A stretch of DNA of 64,000 nt, taken from positions 1-64,000 of the forward strand of contig JAEULA010000079.1 of the NCBI GenBank assembly GCA_016793165.1. The letters are read 5' to 3'. The position numbers and the translations under genes were made by a program. Of this stretch, positions 17,080 through 25,392 are shown piece by piece (position 1 is the first letter of the stretch; every line of letters starts with the position of its first letter). Below the pieces are notes generated by a model, which saw only the letters and a list, made by a program, of their open reading frames with translations, searched no databases and had not been told where the DNA came from. This DNA comes from Alphaproteobacteria bacterium. Its GTDB lineage: Bacteria; Pseudomonadota; Alphaproteobacteria; CACIAM-22H2.

Positions 17080-17535
17080 CTACCGCGCCGCCAGCGGCAC
17101 GGTGTAGACGGTGGCGGTGCCCGTCAGGCACGGCTCGCCGGCCGCATTGCGGACCGAGGTCTCGATCCGGCAGATCGGTTTGTCGGGCCGCACGTCCTTG
17201 ACCTCGACGCGACCGGTGATCGTCTCGCCGATCCCGACGGCCTTGACGAATTTCCACTCGACCGAGAGGAAGACGCTGCCGGGACCGGGCAGGTCCTCCG
17301 CGACGATGGCATTGAGGAGTCCGGAGGTGACGCCGCCCTGGACGATCAGGCGCCCGAACACCGAGCGCTCTGCCGCCGCCTTGTCGAAGTGCAGCGGATT
17401 GCGATCGCCGGTCATGTCGGCGAAGGCCATGACATCGGCCTCGGTGGTGCGGCGGGTGCGCTCGGCGAAGTCGCCCGGCTTCGGACGTCCTGCGACGATG
17501 CCGGCCCAGCCGTCGACGATGGTCGTATCGCTCAT
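17080..17535 (-). CDS. MaoC-like (R)-specific enoyl hydratase
   Basis: 151 aa hot-dog fold protein. The hydratase 2 motif is visible: FADMTGDRNPLHFDKAAAE with the catalytic Asp and His, then GRLIVQGGVTSGL. Such enzymes hydrate trans-2-enoyl-CoA to (R)-3-hydroxyacyl-CoA. It heads a minus-strand run with two flavoproteins, spaced 48 bp from the next gene. Confidence 0.9.
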   Translation of the reverse strand: MSDTTIVDGWAGIVAGRPKPGDFAERTRRTTEADVMAFADMTGDRNPLHFDKAAAERSVFGRLIVQGGVTSGLLNAIVAEDLPGPGSVFLSVEWKFVKAVGIGETITGRVEVKDVRPDKPICRIETSVRNAAGEPCLTGTATVYTVPLAAR

Positions 17536-17641
17536 CGGTAGTCTCCGTGGTCGGTGGTGACGGGTGCCGAGGGACAGGCCTCGGCCGTGGCGAGCCGCCG
17601 GCGGCGGTGACGCGATGCGCGCCGCCGGCGTCCCGGCGACA

Positions 17642-18232
17642 TCAGGCGCGAAGGCCGACCGAGACCGGCACGCCGTTCGTCAGCACGTCGAACACGGCCG
17701 AACGCGCGACCGACTGCGCGACGAGCTTCTCGAGCATCTCCTTCGGCGCGTCGGCGTCGATCCGGAAGTCGACCTTGATCGATTCGAACCCGTTCCGGAC
17801 CTTGTCCGACAGGCCGAGGATCCCCTGCAGGTCGATGTCGCCGCTGACGTCGGCCTCGACGGCGTGCAGCTTCACGCCGCGGGCGGCGGCGATGTTGGCG
17901 ATGCCGGCGGTGAGGCACGCAGCGATGGCGTGCAGCAGGTACTCGACGGGCGTCGGCGCGTTATCGCTTCCGCACAGCACCCCTGGATGATCGGCGTCGG
18001 CCACGTACGCCGACTTGTGGCTGTGCGCGCCGCCGGCGCCGGTGAAACCGGTCATCGTGCTGCGCATATGCGTGCCGTTGATCCACTGGCCGTTGGCGCG
18101 GAACTGGAACTTCGCGAGCGCCGGCTTCTCGCCGACGGCGCCGATGGTGGCGAACAGCGCGGGCGTGTCGATGCCGTTCATCGGCACGGGCTGCCGCCGC
18201 GCGGCGGGCTTCTCGAGCGTGGTCGTGGTCAT
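17642..18232 (-). CDS. OsmC-family protein
   Basis: 196 aa from the ATG at 18232. The OsmC fold is marked by C87 (HPGVLCGSDNAPTPVEYLL) and C106 (AIAACLTAG), spaced as in peroxidatic OsmC/YhfA proteins. These remove organic hydroperoxides or act as uncharacterised thiol proteins. A 30-residue N-terminal extension is present. It lies 106 bp upstream of the MaoC gene on the same strand. No EcfG-type promoter was found upstream despite the stress-protein family. Confidence 0.88.
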   Translation of the reverse strand: MTTTTLEKPAARRQPVPMNGIDTPALFATIGAVGEKPALAKFQFRANGQWINGTHMRSTMTGFTGAGGAHSHKSAYVADADHPGVLCGSDNAPTPVEYLLHAIAACLTAGIANIAAARGVKLHAVEADVSGDIDLQGILGLSDKVRNGFESIKVDFRIDADAPKEMLEKLVAQSVARSAVFDVLTNGVPVSVGLRA

Positions 18233-18544
18233 GGGCTTCTCCTCGGGACGGACCGCGGGGCCCGGAGGCCCGGCGGCGGGTTGCGATGTTCTCGGCGCCG
18301 CCGTCACCGCGACCGTTCGAGGGTCATGACGTTGCGCTGCGAGCGTCGCGAAACTAGGCGCGCCCGTCCGCGCTCGCTTGGCCGCCCCCTGGGGAAGTCC
18401 TGGAGATTTCCTGGATCTTCGTGCGTCGGCGCCTCCCAATGCCGATGGCTCGGGGTCGGTAATCGATCAACGACCGATTCCCTCTTCGTTATCTGGTTTC
18501 AGTATTGAAATCGGAGAGGTTCGTTCGTTACTCTCAAATCCATT
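18233..18544. other. Divergent intergenic region
   Basis: A 312-bp gap between the OsmC gene and the Cys-cluster secreted protein. The right part (about 18455-18545) is clearly more AT-rich than the surroundings and holds short inverted repeats (for example CCGATT at 18474-18479 with AATCGG at 18509-18514). It probably contains promoters. No consensus EcfG site was found. Confidence 0.5.
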
Positions 18545-18991
18545 GTGCGGATTCACTGCGCCGTCTCTCGCTTCATCCGCCTCCTCATCAGGACATTTGC
18601 GCTCCTGCCGATCGCTCTGCTGCTCGCCTTGACGCCGGCGGCCTTCGCGCATCCCGGGCATGAGCGGAGCGCCGCCGAGGCCGGCCCTGCGCAGCGGGAC
18701 GTCGAGGCGAGCGCGGTCACGCGAAGAGGCGACCTCCCCGAGCTCGAGGAACGGGTGAGCGCGGCGACCCCCGATCACGGTTCGATCGTCGCTGACCTGC
18801 CAGAGAGTCCGTCGCCGTGCCCTTGCTGCGACGAGGACGACTTCTGCGGCGGCGGCGCCTCCTTTCCCGTCGAGGCGACACGCATGCCGCTCGAGGCCGA
18901 GCTCGGCTCACTCGTGACGCCGGCGCCCGAACGGCATCGCCCGGACGACCCGATCGACATTCCTCCGAAGCCGCCGCGCATCCACGTCTGA
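18545..18991 (+). CDS. Secreted small protein with a Cys cluster
   Basis: 148 aa, GTG start. Residues 1-35 form a signal peptide ending AAFA before HPGHE. The mature part is acidic and contains a compact cluster CPCCDEDDFC at about 92-101, then a Pro-rich tail. I do not recognise the family. His and Cys near each other suggest metal binding (copper or zinc), which is inference. It stands alone between the OsmC gene and the LuxR-type regulator. No ribosome site is obvious. Confidence 0.6.
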   Translation: MRIHCAVSRFIRLLIRTFALLPIALLLALTPAAFAHPGHERSAAEAGPAQRDVEASAVTRRGDLPELEERVSAATPDHGSIVADLPESPSPCPCCDEDDFCGGGASFPVEATRMPLEAELGSLVTPAPERHRPDDPIDIPPKPPRIHV

Positions 18992-19340
18992 GGCCGCTCG
19001 GCCTCGACGTTCTCTGCGCCGGCGGCACAGGCCGCCTGGCGCCGTACGGCACTTCCAGGAGATCTCGATCCATGGCTCCCAAGCTCAATGCCCGATCGTG
19101 GCCGACGCGCCGGCCTTCGAGCCGCCGAACAAAAGGGGCACGCATCGCTTCGGCGCGCGAAGTGACGGGGCGCCCGACCCCGATGCCGAATTCCATTTTG
19201 GTGCTACCCAAGCGTCGACATGGTGATCGGCGTTTGCGACACCTACCCTTCCTGCCCCCAACTCGCGTCAATCCACCGACCGGAAACAGCGATCGTCGAG
19301 CTCTTCGCTTCACCGGCGTCACATCGCAATGGAGCTCCCG
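18992..19340. other. Intergenic region upstream of the LuxR-type regulator
   Basis: 349 bp with no convincing gene. The plus strand has a short open frame from 19071 but without a ribosome site or family resemblance. The end of the region holds the GGAG ribosome site of the regulator. Confidence 0.5.
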
Positions 19341-20084
19341 ATGACATCCGAGTCGCCGGCTTCCACATCCGCGCCGACGCGCTCGAGCACGGCTCCCTCG
19401 GCCCGATCCGAGTTCCTGAATCCGCCGCAGGAGTCGGGCCGCGAGGAGCAGGCCCCGAAGGAGATCCGCTTCCTTTCTCGGCTCACCCTCCACATCGTGC
19501 GGGCCTCGGACGCGGATCTGACGTCCGCTCACCGAAGCTGCTCTGAGCTCGCCCCGCTCGCCGCTCCGAAGGTGGCGCCGGACATGATCGTCTTCCTCGA
19601 CTACATCAATGATGCGGCGAACCGCTCGTGCCTCGTCGGCGTGCGCCGAATGCTGCCGGGGACGCCGCTCGTGGTGGTGCCGCGGACATTGAGCGCCTTG
19701 CTGACGACGCAGCTGCTCGCCGACGGGGCCCAGGCCGTGATTCCGCCCGATGCCGATCCCAGCGCCGTCTTCTCCGTGCTGCAGCTCGCCGCGCGCGGCG
19801 GCGCCTACGCGCCCCCGCAACCGGCCGCCGCCGCACCGGCCGAAAGCGCTGAGCGCGCCGACCACGCGGGCGCGCACCGCAGCTCGGCTCGCTGGGCGAA
19901 CCGGTCGGTCACCGACCAGCAGCAGCAGATCCTGTCGCTGATCCGCCGCGGACATACGAACAAGGAGATCTCGCGCACCCTGAACATCTCCCACAACACG
20001 ACGAAGAACCACGTCATGCGGCTGATGCGGAAGTTCAAGGCGTCGAACCGCGCGATGCTCGCCGCGATGACGAACGAGTCGTGA
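19341..20084 (+). CDS. LuxR-type regulator with a degenerate receiver-like domain
   Basis: 247 aa from the ATG at 19341, chosen because GGAG lies 6 nt upstream; an ATG 12 nt earlier is in frame. Residues about 45-165 look like a receiver fold (DMIVFLDYIND, LLADGAQAVI), but the usual N-terminal acidic pair and C-terminal Lys are not evident. Residues about 185-245 are a LuxR/FixJ helix-turn-helix (ILSLIRRGHTNKEISRTLNI). It may be phosphorylation-independent. It precedes a histidine kinase and response regulator on the same strand by 200 bp and may work with them. Confidence 0.82.
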   Translation: MTSESPASTSAPTRSSTAPSARSEFLNPPQESGREEQAPKEIRFLSRLTLHIVRASDADLTSAHRSCSELAPLAAPKVAPDMIVFLDYINDAANRSCLVGVRRMLPGTPLVVVPRTLSALLTTQLLADGAQAVIPPDADPSAVFSVLQLAARGGAYAPPQPAAAAPAESAERADHAGAHRSSARWANRSVTDQQQQILSLIRRGHTNKEISRTLNISHNTTKNHVMRLMRKFKASNRAMLAAMTNES

Positions 20085-20286
20085 CGGAAGCGTGGCGGCG
20101 CGCGCACTCCGCGATCGCAAACGGGTAGCACCCATCGGAGCGGCCGCTTTTCACTCTCCTTTGGAACGCCTCGCGGTAATCATCGCCCCGATGCGACAAC
20201 TCGCCTCGGGAGGACAGAATGCGAAGCCGCGCACGGCCATCGACTGTGGAGACGGATCGTCATGAAGTCGCGTCGACAGGCGCGGC

Positions 20287-21870
20287 GTGACGCCCCAGCT
20301 CGATGACGACCCGCGCGCAACGGCGCGCCTCGGAGCGCTGCTCGAGTGCATCAACGACGCGGCGATCATCGTCGACGAAGCAGGTCGCATCGTCGTCTTC
20401 AACCGCAATGCGCGGCAGCTCTTCGGCTATGACGAGCACGAAGTCGTCGGCCGGCAGCTGGACATCCTCCTGCCGGAGGGCGCGAGAGAGAATCACGCGC
20501 GTCATCTCCGCGGGTTCGCGTCGTCGGCCGAGCCGATCCGGCGAATGGGCGGGCGCCCCGACGTCATGGGGCGGCGGAAAGACGGCTCCATCTTCGCCGC
20601 GGAGGCGTCGATCGCGCGGTTCGGCTCCGGCGACGCCCTCGAGTTCCTTGCCGTCGTTCGGAACCTCGACGGGCTGAGGCCCGGGGACGCCGAACTGGTC
20701 CTGGGCGCACGCGCCGCCAAGGCGCAGTTCCTCGGCGCCATCGACCACCTCAGTGAAGGCCTCGCCTATTTCGACGCCGATCGCAGGCTTCAGCAGTGGA
20801 ACGCGCCGCTGTGCCGCCTCATCCCCGACATCGCGGACCGCCTGCAGGTCGGCCTACCGCTCGAGGCCTTCACCGACGCGCTCCTCGCGGCGACATCCCG
20901 GCTGTCCCTCACGCGGTTCGGCGACGACGCGACCGGGACGACCGCTGCGGACTCGGCGACGGGAGAGTTCGTCGGCGAATGCGCCGAGTTCCGGACCTCC
21001 CAAGGGCGCGTGGTCGAGGCCTGTCGCCGCATCATCCCCGACGGCGGGATCATCGAGCTCTATCGCGACGTCACCGACCTGCACGCCAAGCAGGCCGCGC
21101 TGCAGCGGGCGGTCGGCGAAAAGGACGCGATGCTGCGCGAGCAGAGGCGCTTCCTCGCCATCGCCAACCACGAGTTCCGAACCCCGCTCGCGATCATCGA
21201 CAGCTCCAGTCAGCTCCTGCGCGCACGGCTCAAAGACCACGCCTCGTCGACGGTCACGACACGCCTCGACCGGATACGTCGAGCTGTCGAACGGATCGTC
21301 GATACGATCGACTGGGCGATCAACGCGTCGGACATCCTGGACGCGCCGCGCGAGGAGCGGATCGAGTCGTTCGACCTCTGCGTCCTCGTCGACGAGATCA
21401 CCGTGGCGCTGGCCGACGTGCATCACGCGGCGCGGATCTCGATCGCGCATCCGCCCGAGCCGCTTGTCATCGAGGGCGACCGCTCGTTGGTCGGGCACGC
21501 GGTCGAGAACATCGTGAGCAACGCGATCAAGTTCTCCGGATTGTCGCCGGAAGTCGTCATCGAGACCGCCGCCGAGGGCGATGTCGCGCGCGTCGCGGTG
21601 ACGGACAACGGGATCGGCATTCCGGAGTCCGAGCGCGAGGCGGTTTTCGAGCGCTATCACCGTGCGAGCAACTCGGCCGGGACGCCCGGCTCGGGCATCG
21701 GCCTCTACCTCGTGAGCCGGGTCGCGCAGCTGCATGGCGGCTTCGTTCGCATCGAGACGCCGCCGAGACCGGGTACGCGGATGGTGCTGGGCTTGCCGTT
21801 CAGGTTCCCGACGAGGTCGGGCGATGCCGGCGAGAAAGGGCGAGATGACGAAGTCCATCGTGATCATTGA
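20287..21870 (+). CDS. PAS-domain sensor histidine kinase
   Basis: 527 aa, GTG start. A PAS domain spans about 15-128, a second PAS-like domain about 143-268, then HisKA with the phospho-accepting H295 (ANHEFRTPL). The ATPase domain shows the N box (N412), G1 DNGIGI (440-445) and G2 GSGIGLYL (468-475). No transmembrane segment is seen, so it is a cytoplasmic sensor. Its 3' end overlaps the response regulator gene by 26 nt, so the pair is translationally coupled and almost certainly cognate. The signal is unknown. Confidence 0.93.
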   Translation: MTPQLDDDPRATARLGALLECINDAAIIVDEAGRIVVFNRNARQLFGYDEHEVVGRQLDILLPEGARENHARHLRGFASSAEPIRRMGGRPDVMGRRKDGSIFAAEASIARFGSGDALEFLAVVRNLDGLRPGDAELVLGARAAKAQFLGAIDHLSEGLAYFDADRRLQQWNAPLCRLIPDIADRLQVGLPLEAFTDALLAATSRLSLTRFGDDATGTTAADSATGEFVGECAEFRTSQGRVVEACRRIIPDGGIIELYRDVTDLHAKQAALQRAVGEKDAMLREQRRFLAIANHEFRTPLAIIDSSSQLLRARLKDHASSTVTTRLDRIRRAVERIVDTIDWAINASDILDAPREERIESFDLCVLVDEITVALADVHHAARISIAHPPEPLVIEGDRSLVGHAVENIVSNAIKFSGLSPEVVIETAAEGDVARVAVTDNGIGIPESEREAVFERYHRASNSAGTPGSGIGLYLVSRVAQLHGGFVRIETPPRPGTRMVLGLPFRFPTRSGDAGEKGRDDEVHRDH

Positions 21871-22237
21871 CGACGATCCCGTCCTGCTCGAGGACCTCGC
21901 CGAGGTTCTCCGCAGCGAGGGCTACGCCGTGCACACGGCAATGGACGGCGCCCGCGGCCTCGACCTGATCCTCGGGGTGTGCCCAGACCTGATCGTGAGC
22001 GACCGCTCGATGACACCGGTGTCGGGCTTTGCGGTCCTGATGACGCTGCGGACGCAGCACCCGGAGCTACGGTCGATCCCGTTCGTGTTCCTGACCGCGC
22101 TATCCGATCCGCGGGACATGCAGGCGGTCGCCGACCTGTCGCCGACCGCATACTGGCTGAAGCCGGTCGACTATGCGGAGCTCGTCGAGCGCATCTCGAG
22201 ACTCATTGGTCCCGGGCGAGACTCCGTCGTCGCCTGA
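21845..22237 (+). CDS. Single-domain response regulator
   Basis: 130 aa, receiver domain only. D9/D10/D11 acidic pocket, phosphoacceptor D53 (VSDRSMTPVSG), T84 and K106. There is no output domain, so it probably acts through protein contacts or as part of a relay. It begins inside the kinase gene, with a GGGCGAG ribosome site in the kinase coding sequence. Confidence 0.92.
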   Translation: MTKSIVIIDDDPVLLEDLAEVLRSEGYAVHTAMDGARGLDLILGVCPDLIVSDRSMTPVSGFAVLMTLRTQHPELRSIPFVFLTALSDPRDMQAVADLSPTAYWLKPVDYAELVERISRLIGPGRDSVVA

Positions 22238-22339
22238 CGGCGACATCTCTCGCCGCGCGCATCGACCGCCTCCGATGCCCCGCTGAACCGCGCACGAGGA
22301 AGGCTCCGAGGATGCGTCGACCGCCGCGCCAGGCGCGGT

Positions 22340-23785
22340 TCAGGCGGCTCCGACCGTCGCCCCCTTCGACATGTCGAAGGGCGGCTCGACATCGTCGGGG
22401 ATCGGGCAGACATAGGGTGTCGCCTTTGTGCGCGCGGCGTGGTCCGCCTTGGCGCGCGCAAGCAGGCCGGGATCGCTCAGCACCTCGATCGCGGTGCCGG
22501 CCATCACCTTGGCGGCATGCACCATGCCCTTGTGCGCCATCGGCAGCTTGCCCTGAGCCGTGAGCTGCCAGGAATGGCCGGGCGTGCCGAGGATGCACGT
22601 CGCACCGCGCGCCTGCACGGTCGGCACCACCCAGCTCACGTCGCCGACATCGGTGGAGCCCGCCATGGTCGAGGACTTCGCCTCGAGCGGCACGACCATG
22701 TCGGCGAGGAGCTTGCCGGGCTGCGCGGGCATGCCGATGCGCTTCCAGGTGGATGCGATGTCCTGATCGGTCACCGACCGGCGGAAGCGCTCGGCGTCGG
22801 CCTGATCGCGCATGTCGAAGCCCGGGCCACCGAGCCGCGTCATCACCTCGTACATCGCGCGCTCGAGCGGCTCGTTGGCGAGGAGGTTCGAGACGGCGCT
22901 GATCACCTTCGTCTCCAACTCCGTCTCGGTCATCAGCGCGGCGCCCTGGGCGATCTTGCGCACCCGCGCGACCAGCCGGTTCATCTCGGGCAGGTCGGCG
23001 GCGCGGATCAGGTAGCGCACCTTCGCGCGGGCCTGGACGACGTTGGGCGCGATGCCGCCGGCATCGAGATACGCGTAGTGGATGCGCGCGTCGCTCGGCA
23101 TGTGCTCGCGCATGTAGTTGACGCCGACATTCATCAGCTCGACCGCGTCGAGCGCGCTGCGGCCGAGATGCGGCGCCGTCGCGGCATGCGCGGCGCGGCC
23201 CGTGAACGAGAAGTCGATGCGCGTGTTCGCAAGCGAGTGGGCCTCCCACACGCCGGTCCACGGGCCGGGATGCCAGGAGATCGCGACGTCGACGTCGCGG
23301 AACACGCCGGCGCGGACCATGAAGCCCTTGGCGGCGCCGCCTTCCTCGGCGGGGCAGCCGTAGAACCGGACCCGGCCGGGCGTTCCGGTGCGCTCCAACC
23401 ACTCCTTGAGCGAGCTCGCTGCCATGAGCGCCCCGCTCCCGAGCAGGTTGTGGCCGCAGCCGTGGCCGCCGCACTGGTCGGGCAGCGGCATGTGCAGCGG
23501 ATTGCCCGCCTCCTGCGACAGGCCGGGCAGCGCGTCGTACTCGCCGAGGATCGCGATCACGGGGCCGCCGCTGCCCGCTTCGCCCATCACCGCGGTCGGG
23601 ATGCCGGCGACATTGGCCTCGACCCGGAAGCCTTCGGCGCGAAGAACCGCCTCGATGTCGGCCGCCGAGCGATGCTCGGCATAGGCGAGCTCCGCATAGG
23701 ACCAGATGCGATCGCTCAGCTCCGTGTAGCGCTGCCTGCGCGAGTCGACCAGCGACCAGACCTCGCGCTCCTTCTGCACCGTCAT
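22340..23785 (-). CDS. M20-family amidohydrolase, AbgB-like
   Basis: 481 aa from the ATG at 23785, preceded by GAGGAG. The length and the motifs HGCGHNLLGSGAL and YGCPAEEGGAAKG (metal ligands and catalytic Glu pair) match the p-aminobenzoyl-glutamate hydrolase subunit B group of M20 peptidases. AbgB with AbgA splits p-aminobenzoyl-glutamate; no abgA or abgT lies nearby, so the substrate is uncertain and could be another N-acyl amino acid. It converges with the response regulator gene and stands alone. Confidence 0.88.
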   Translation of the reverse strand: MTVQKEREVWSLVDSRRQRYTELSDRIWSYAELAYAEHRSAADIEAVLRAEGFRVEANVAGIPTAVMGEAGSGGPVIAILGEYDALPGLSQEAGNPLHMPLPDQCGGHGCGHNLLGSGALMAASSLKEWLERTGTPGRVRFYGCPAEEGGAAKGFMVRAGVFRDVDVAISWHPGPWTGVWEAHSLANTRIDFSFTGRAAHAATAPHLGRSALDAVELMNVGVNYMREHMPSDARIHYAYLDAGGIAPNVVQARAKVRYLIRAADLPEMNRLVARVRKIAQGAALMTETELETKVISAVSNLLANEPLERAMYEVMTRLGGPGFDMRDQADAERFRRSVTDQDIASTWKRIGMPAQPGKLLADMVVPLEAKSSTMAGSTDVGDVSWVVPTVQARGATCILGTPGHSWQLTAQGKLPMAHKGMVHAAKVMAGTAIEVLSDPGLLARAKADHAARTKATPYVCPIPDDVEPPFDMSKGATVGAA

Positions 23786-24182
23786 TGTGATCTCCTCAAT
23801 GGCGTCGGCATCCGCGCCGCCCCGGCGCGACACTGTCGTGATGGTATCAAATCCCGGATCGCCTCGCGCCATGCCGCATCGCTGCGGGTGGCTCGGGGAC
23901 TGCCCATCGCCGTGCGACGCCCAAGTGCTCCGATCCGTGCCGGCGAAGGTCCAGTGCGCCGATGCCGGGTCACGTCCGCGGCCTCGGCACGATCATCGCG
24001 ACCTCGCCGCCCGCCGCTGTGACCGCGAGCTTCCGGTCAGATCAAACTCGGAGAAGGTCGCATACGAAGCGACTTGCTCCCCATCGAGGACGTCCAGCGG
24101 GAGCATGTCACGACGACGACAGCGACGGCGGCAGCACACGACGACCAGCGACTGGCCGGCGACCACCGCACACCGGCGCCGA
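23786..24182. other. Intergenic region without a recognised gene
   Basis: 397 bp. Contains a run of ACGACGAC-type trinucleotides near 24105-24120. I see no convincing coding sequence or RNA. Confidence 0.5.
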
Positions 24183-24731
24183 TCACCCGGACTTTGCGCG
24201 CCCGCGAGGAAATGACGTCGCAGGCTTGGCCGAGCGGATCTTGTCCGTATTGAGCTCGCCCGCGGCGCCCCAGCCCTTGACGCCCTCGGGCACCGTCGGC
24301 CGGAAATCCTCGTAGAGCGAGAATGCGTGCACCGGCAGCTCGGCCGTGGTCATGGACGCGGCCAACGCCGTCATCGCCTCGCGAGCAGGCACAAGCCCGT
24401 CGCCGAACTTGCTGTCGAGGTAGCGGTCGACGCCCGCGGGGTTGATCGGCTTCCCATCGGCGTCGAGCGCACGAACGCCGTCCTTGGTCTTCGCGATCGG
24501 AATGGACCGTCCCATGATCTCGGCGGTCTCCCGCTTCGCCTTCGCGCGCCGTTGGGCAGGGCTGTCGCGGCTCTCTTCGGCGAGGCCGAGCCGCTTCGCT
24601 TTCGCGTATGCCGCGAATCCGGCGACGGCTCGACCGAAGGTAAGGGCCGCGGCGCGATCATGGCCGAGGCGCTCGGCCACGACGGCCGCCCACAGGGTGA
24701 GCACCGGCGCCCGGTTGATCCGAATCCGCAT
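24183..24731 (-). CDS. Hypothetical protein beside a tRNA fragment
   Basis: 182 aa. I do not recognise it by function. The protein is rich in Ala, Lys and Arg; residues about 5-50 are a predicted helical stretch, residues 75-90 contain IPIAKTKDGVRALDADGKP, and the C terminus is basic. There is no signal peptide or membrane segment. Codon use resembles coding sequence and similar uncharacterised proteins are, as I recall, found in alphaproteobacteria. It lies 150 bp from a tRNA-Thr remnant, so it flanks a possible integration site. Confidence 0.6.
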   Translation of the reverse strand: MRIRINRAPVLTLWAAVVAERLGHDRAAALTFGRAVAGFAAYAKAKRLGLAEESRDSPAQRRAKAKRETAEIMGRSIPIAKTKDGVRALDADGKPINPAGVDRYLDSKFGDGLVPAREAMTALAASMTTAELPVHAFSLYEDFRPTVPEGVKGWGAAGELNTDKIRSAKPATSFPRGRAKSG

Positions 24732-24880
24732 CGGGCAATCTTAGGCGGATCGAGGGGCGCTCGGTAGCAGCCAAGCGCTCATCGGATCGTTCGGCCCTGT
24801 CAGCGAGAAGCTCCGGCGGAAATGGAACCATCCCGATCCCAGCAGTCACGGCGCGCCCGGTCCCAAGCCTTTGGTCCGAA

Positions 24881-24925
24881 TGGTGCCGCAGAAGGGAATT
24901 GAACTCCCGACCCGCGCATTACGAA
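24881..24925 (-). pseudogene. 3' fragment of a tRNA-Thr(CGT) gene
   Basis: On the minus strand the 45 nt run from the anticodon loop TTCGTAA (anticodon CGT) through the 3' anticodon stem, variable region and T loop TTCAATT to the acceptor strand CTGCGGC, discriminator A and CCA. The 5' half is missing: upstream bases cannot pair with the anticodon or acceptor strands. The T stem has an A-C mismatch. Such 3' fragments are left where an integrative element used a tRNA gene as its attachment site. Confidence 0.72.
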
Positions 24926-25392
24926 CTCGGCTTGACCGGCCGCAGGCTGAACGCCCTCGCCCGCTGAACTAGGAATTAAATATATCCAAAGGCCGGCGCT
25001 ACGCTCTCGTGCCCCGACATGCTCGCTACTGACATTGCAGAGTGTTTGCAGATGAGGCGAGCGGGGAAAGCGTTCATCGCAATATCACACGCGTTGCCGT
25101 CGCCCGGTTCTCGGCAGGCAGCGTTCTCTCGGGGAGCAAAATCAGTAGGGTCGGTGCGCGCTGCCTGGAGCGCGGCAGAATCATTTGCTTCCTGCCGGAC
25201 CGCGCAGGTCGCGGTCCCGGAGCTCAGCCGCGTTGGGGGGCCATCGGAAAGCACGTCTCGCCGCGGACACCCGTAAACGCGCGGGTCACGCTCACGCTCT
25301 TCGGAGCCCATCACATCGTCGGCGTCACGGTCCACAAATCTGAATTGCGCAGACAGCCGCAGCCACATGGTCCGGCAGCTGCGTGCAGAGGC
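24926..25392. other. Gene-poor stretch next to the tRNA remnant
   Basis: About 470 bp. Position 24971-24990 is unusually AT-rich (AATTAAATATATCC). Short open frames on both strands (85 and 130 codons) lack ribosome sites and family resemblance. No integrase is seen. Confidence 0.5.

Noticed and set aside
20163-20187. GGAAC before the kinase gene as an EcfG promoter
   Set aside because: The four bases after 16 bp are CGCC, not CGTT, and 17-bp spacing gives no match.
24881-24980. Complete tRNA or tmRNA gene
   Set aside because: The 5' acceptor, D arm and 5' anticodon stem cannot be found and no pairing partner for the 3' acceptor strand is in place; only a 3' fragment is supported.
24976-25368. 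Minus-strand 130-codon frame next to the tRNA remnant
   Set aside because: No ribosome site, no recognised motif and mixed composition; probably random in a gene-poor gap.
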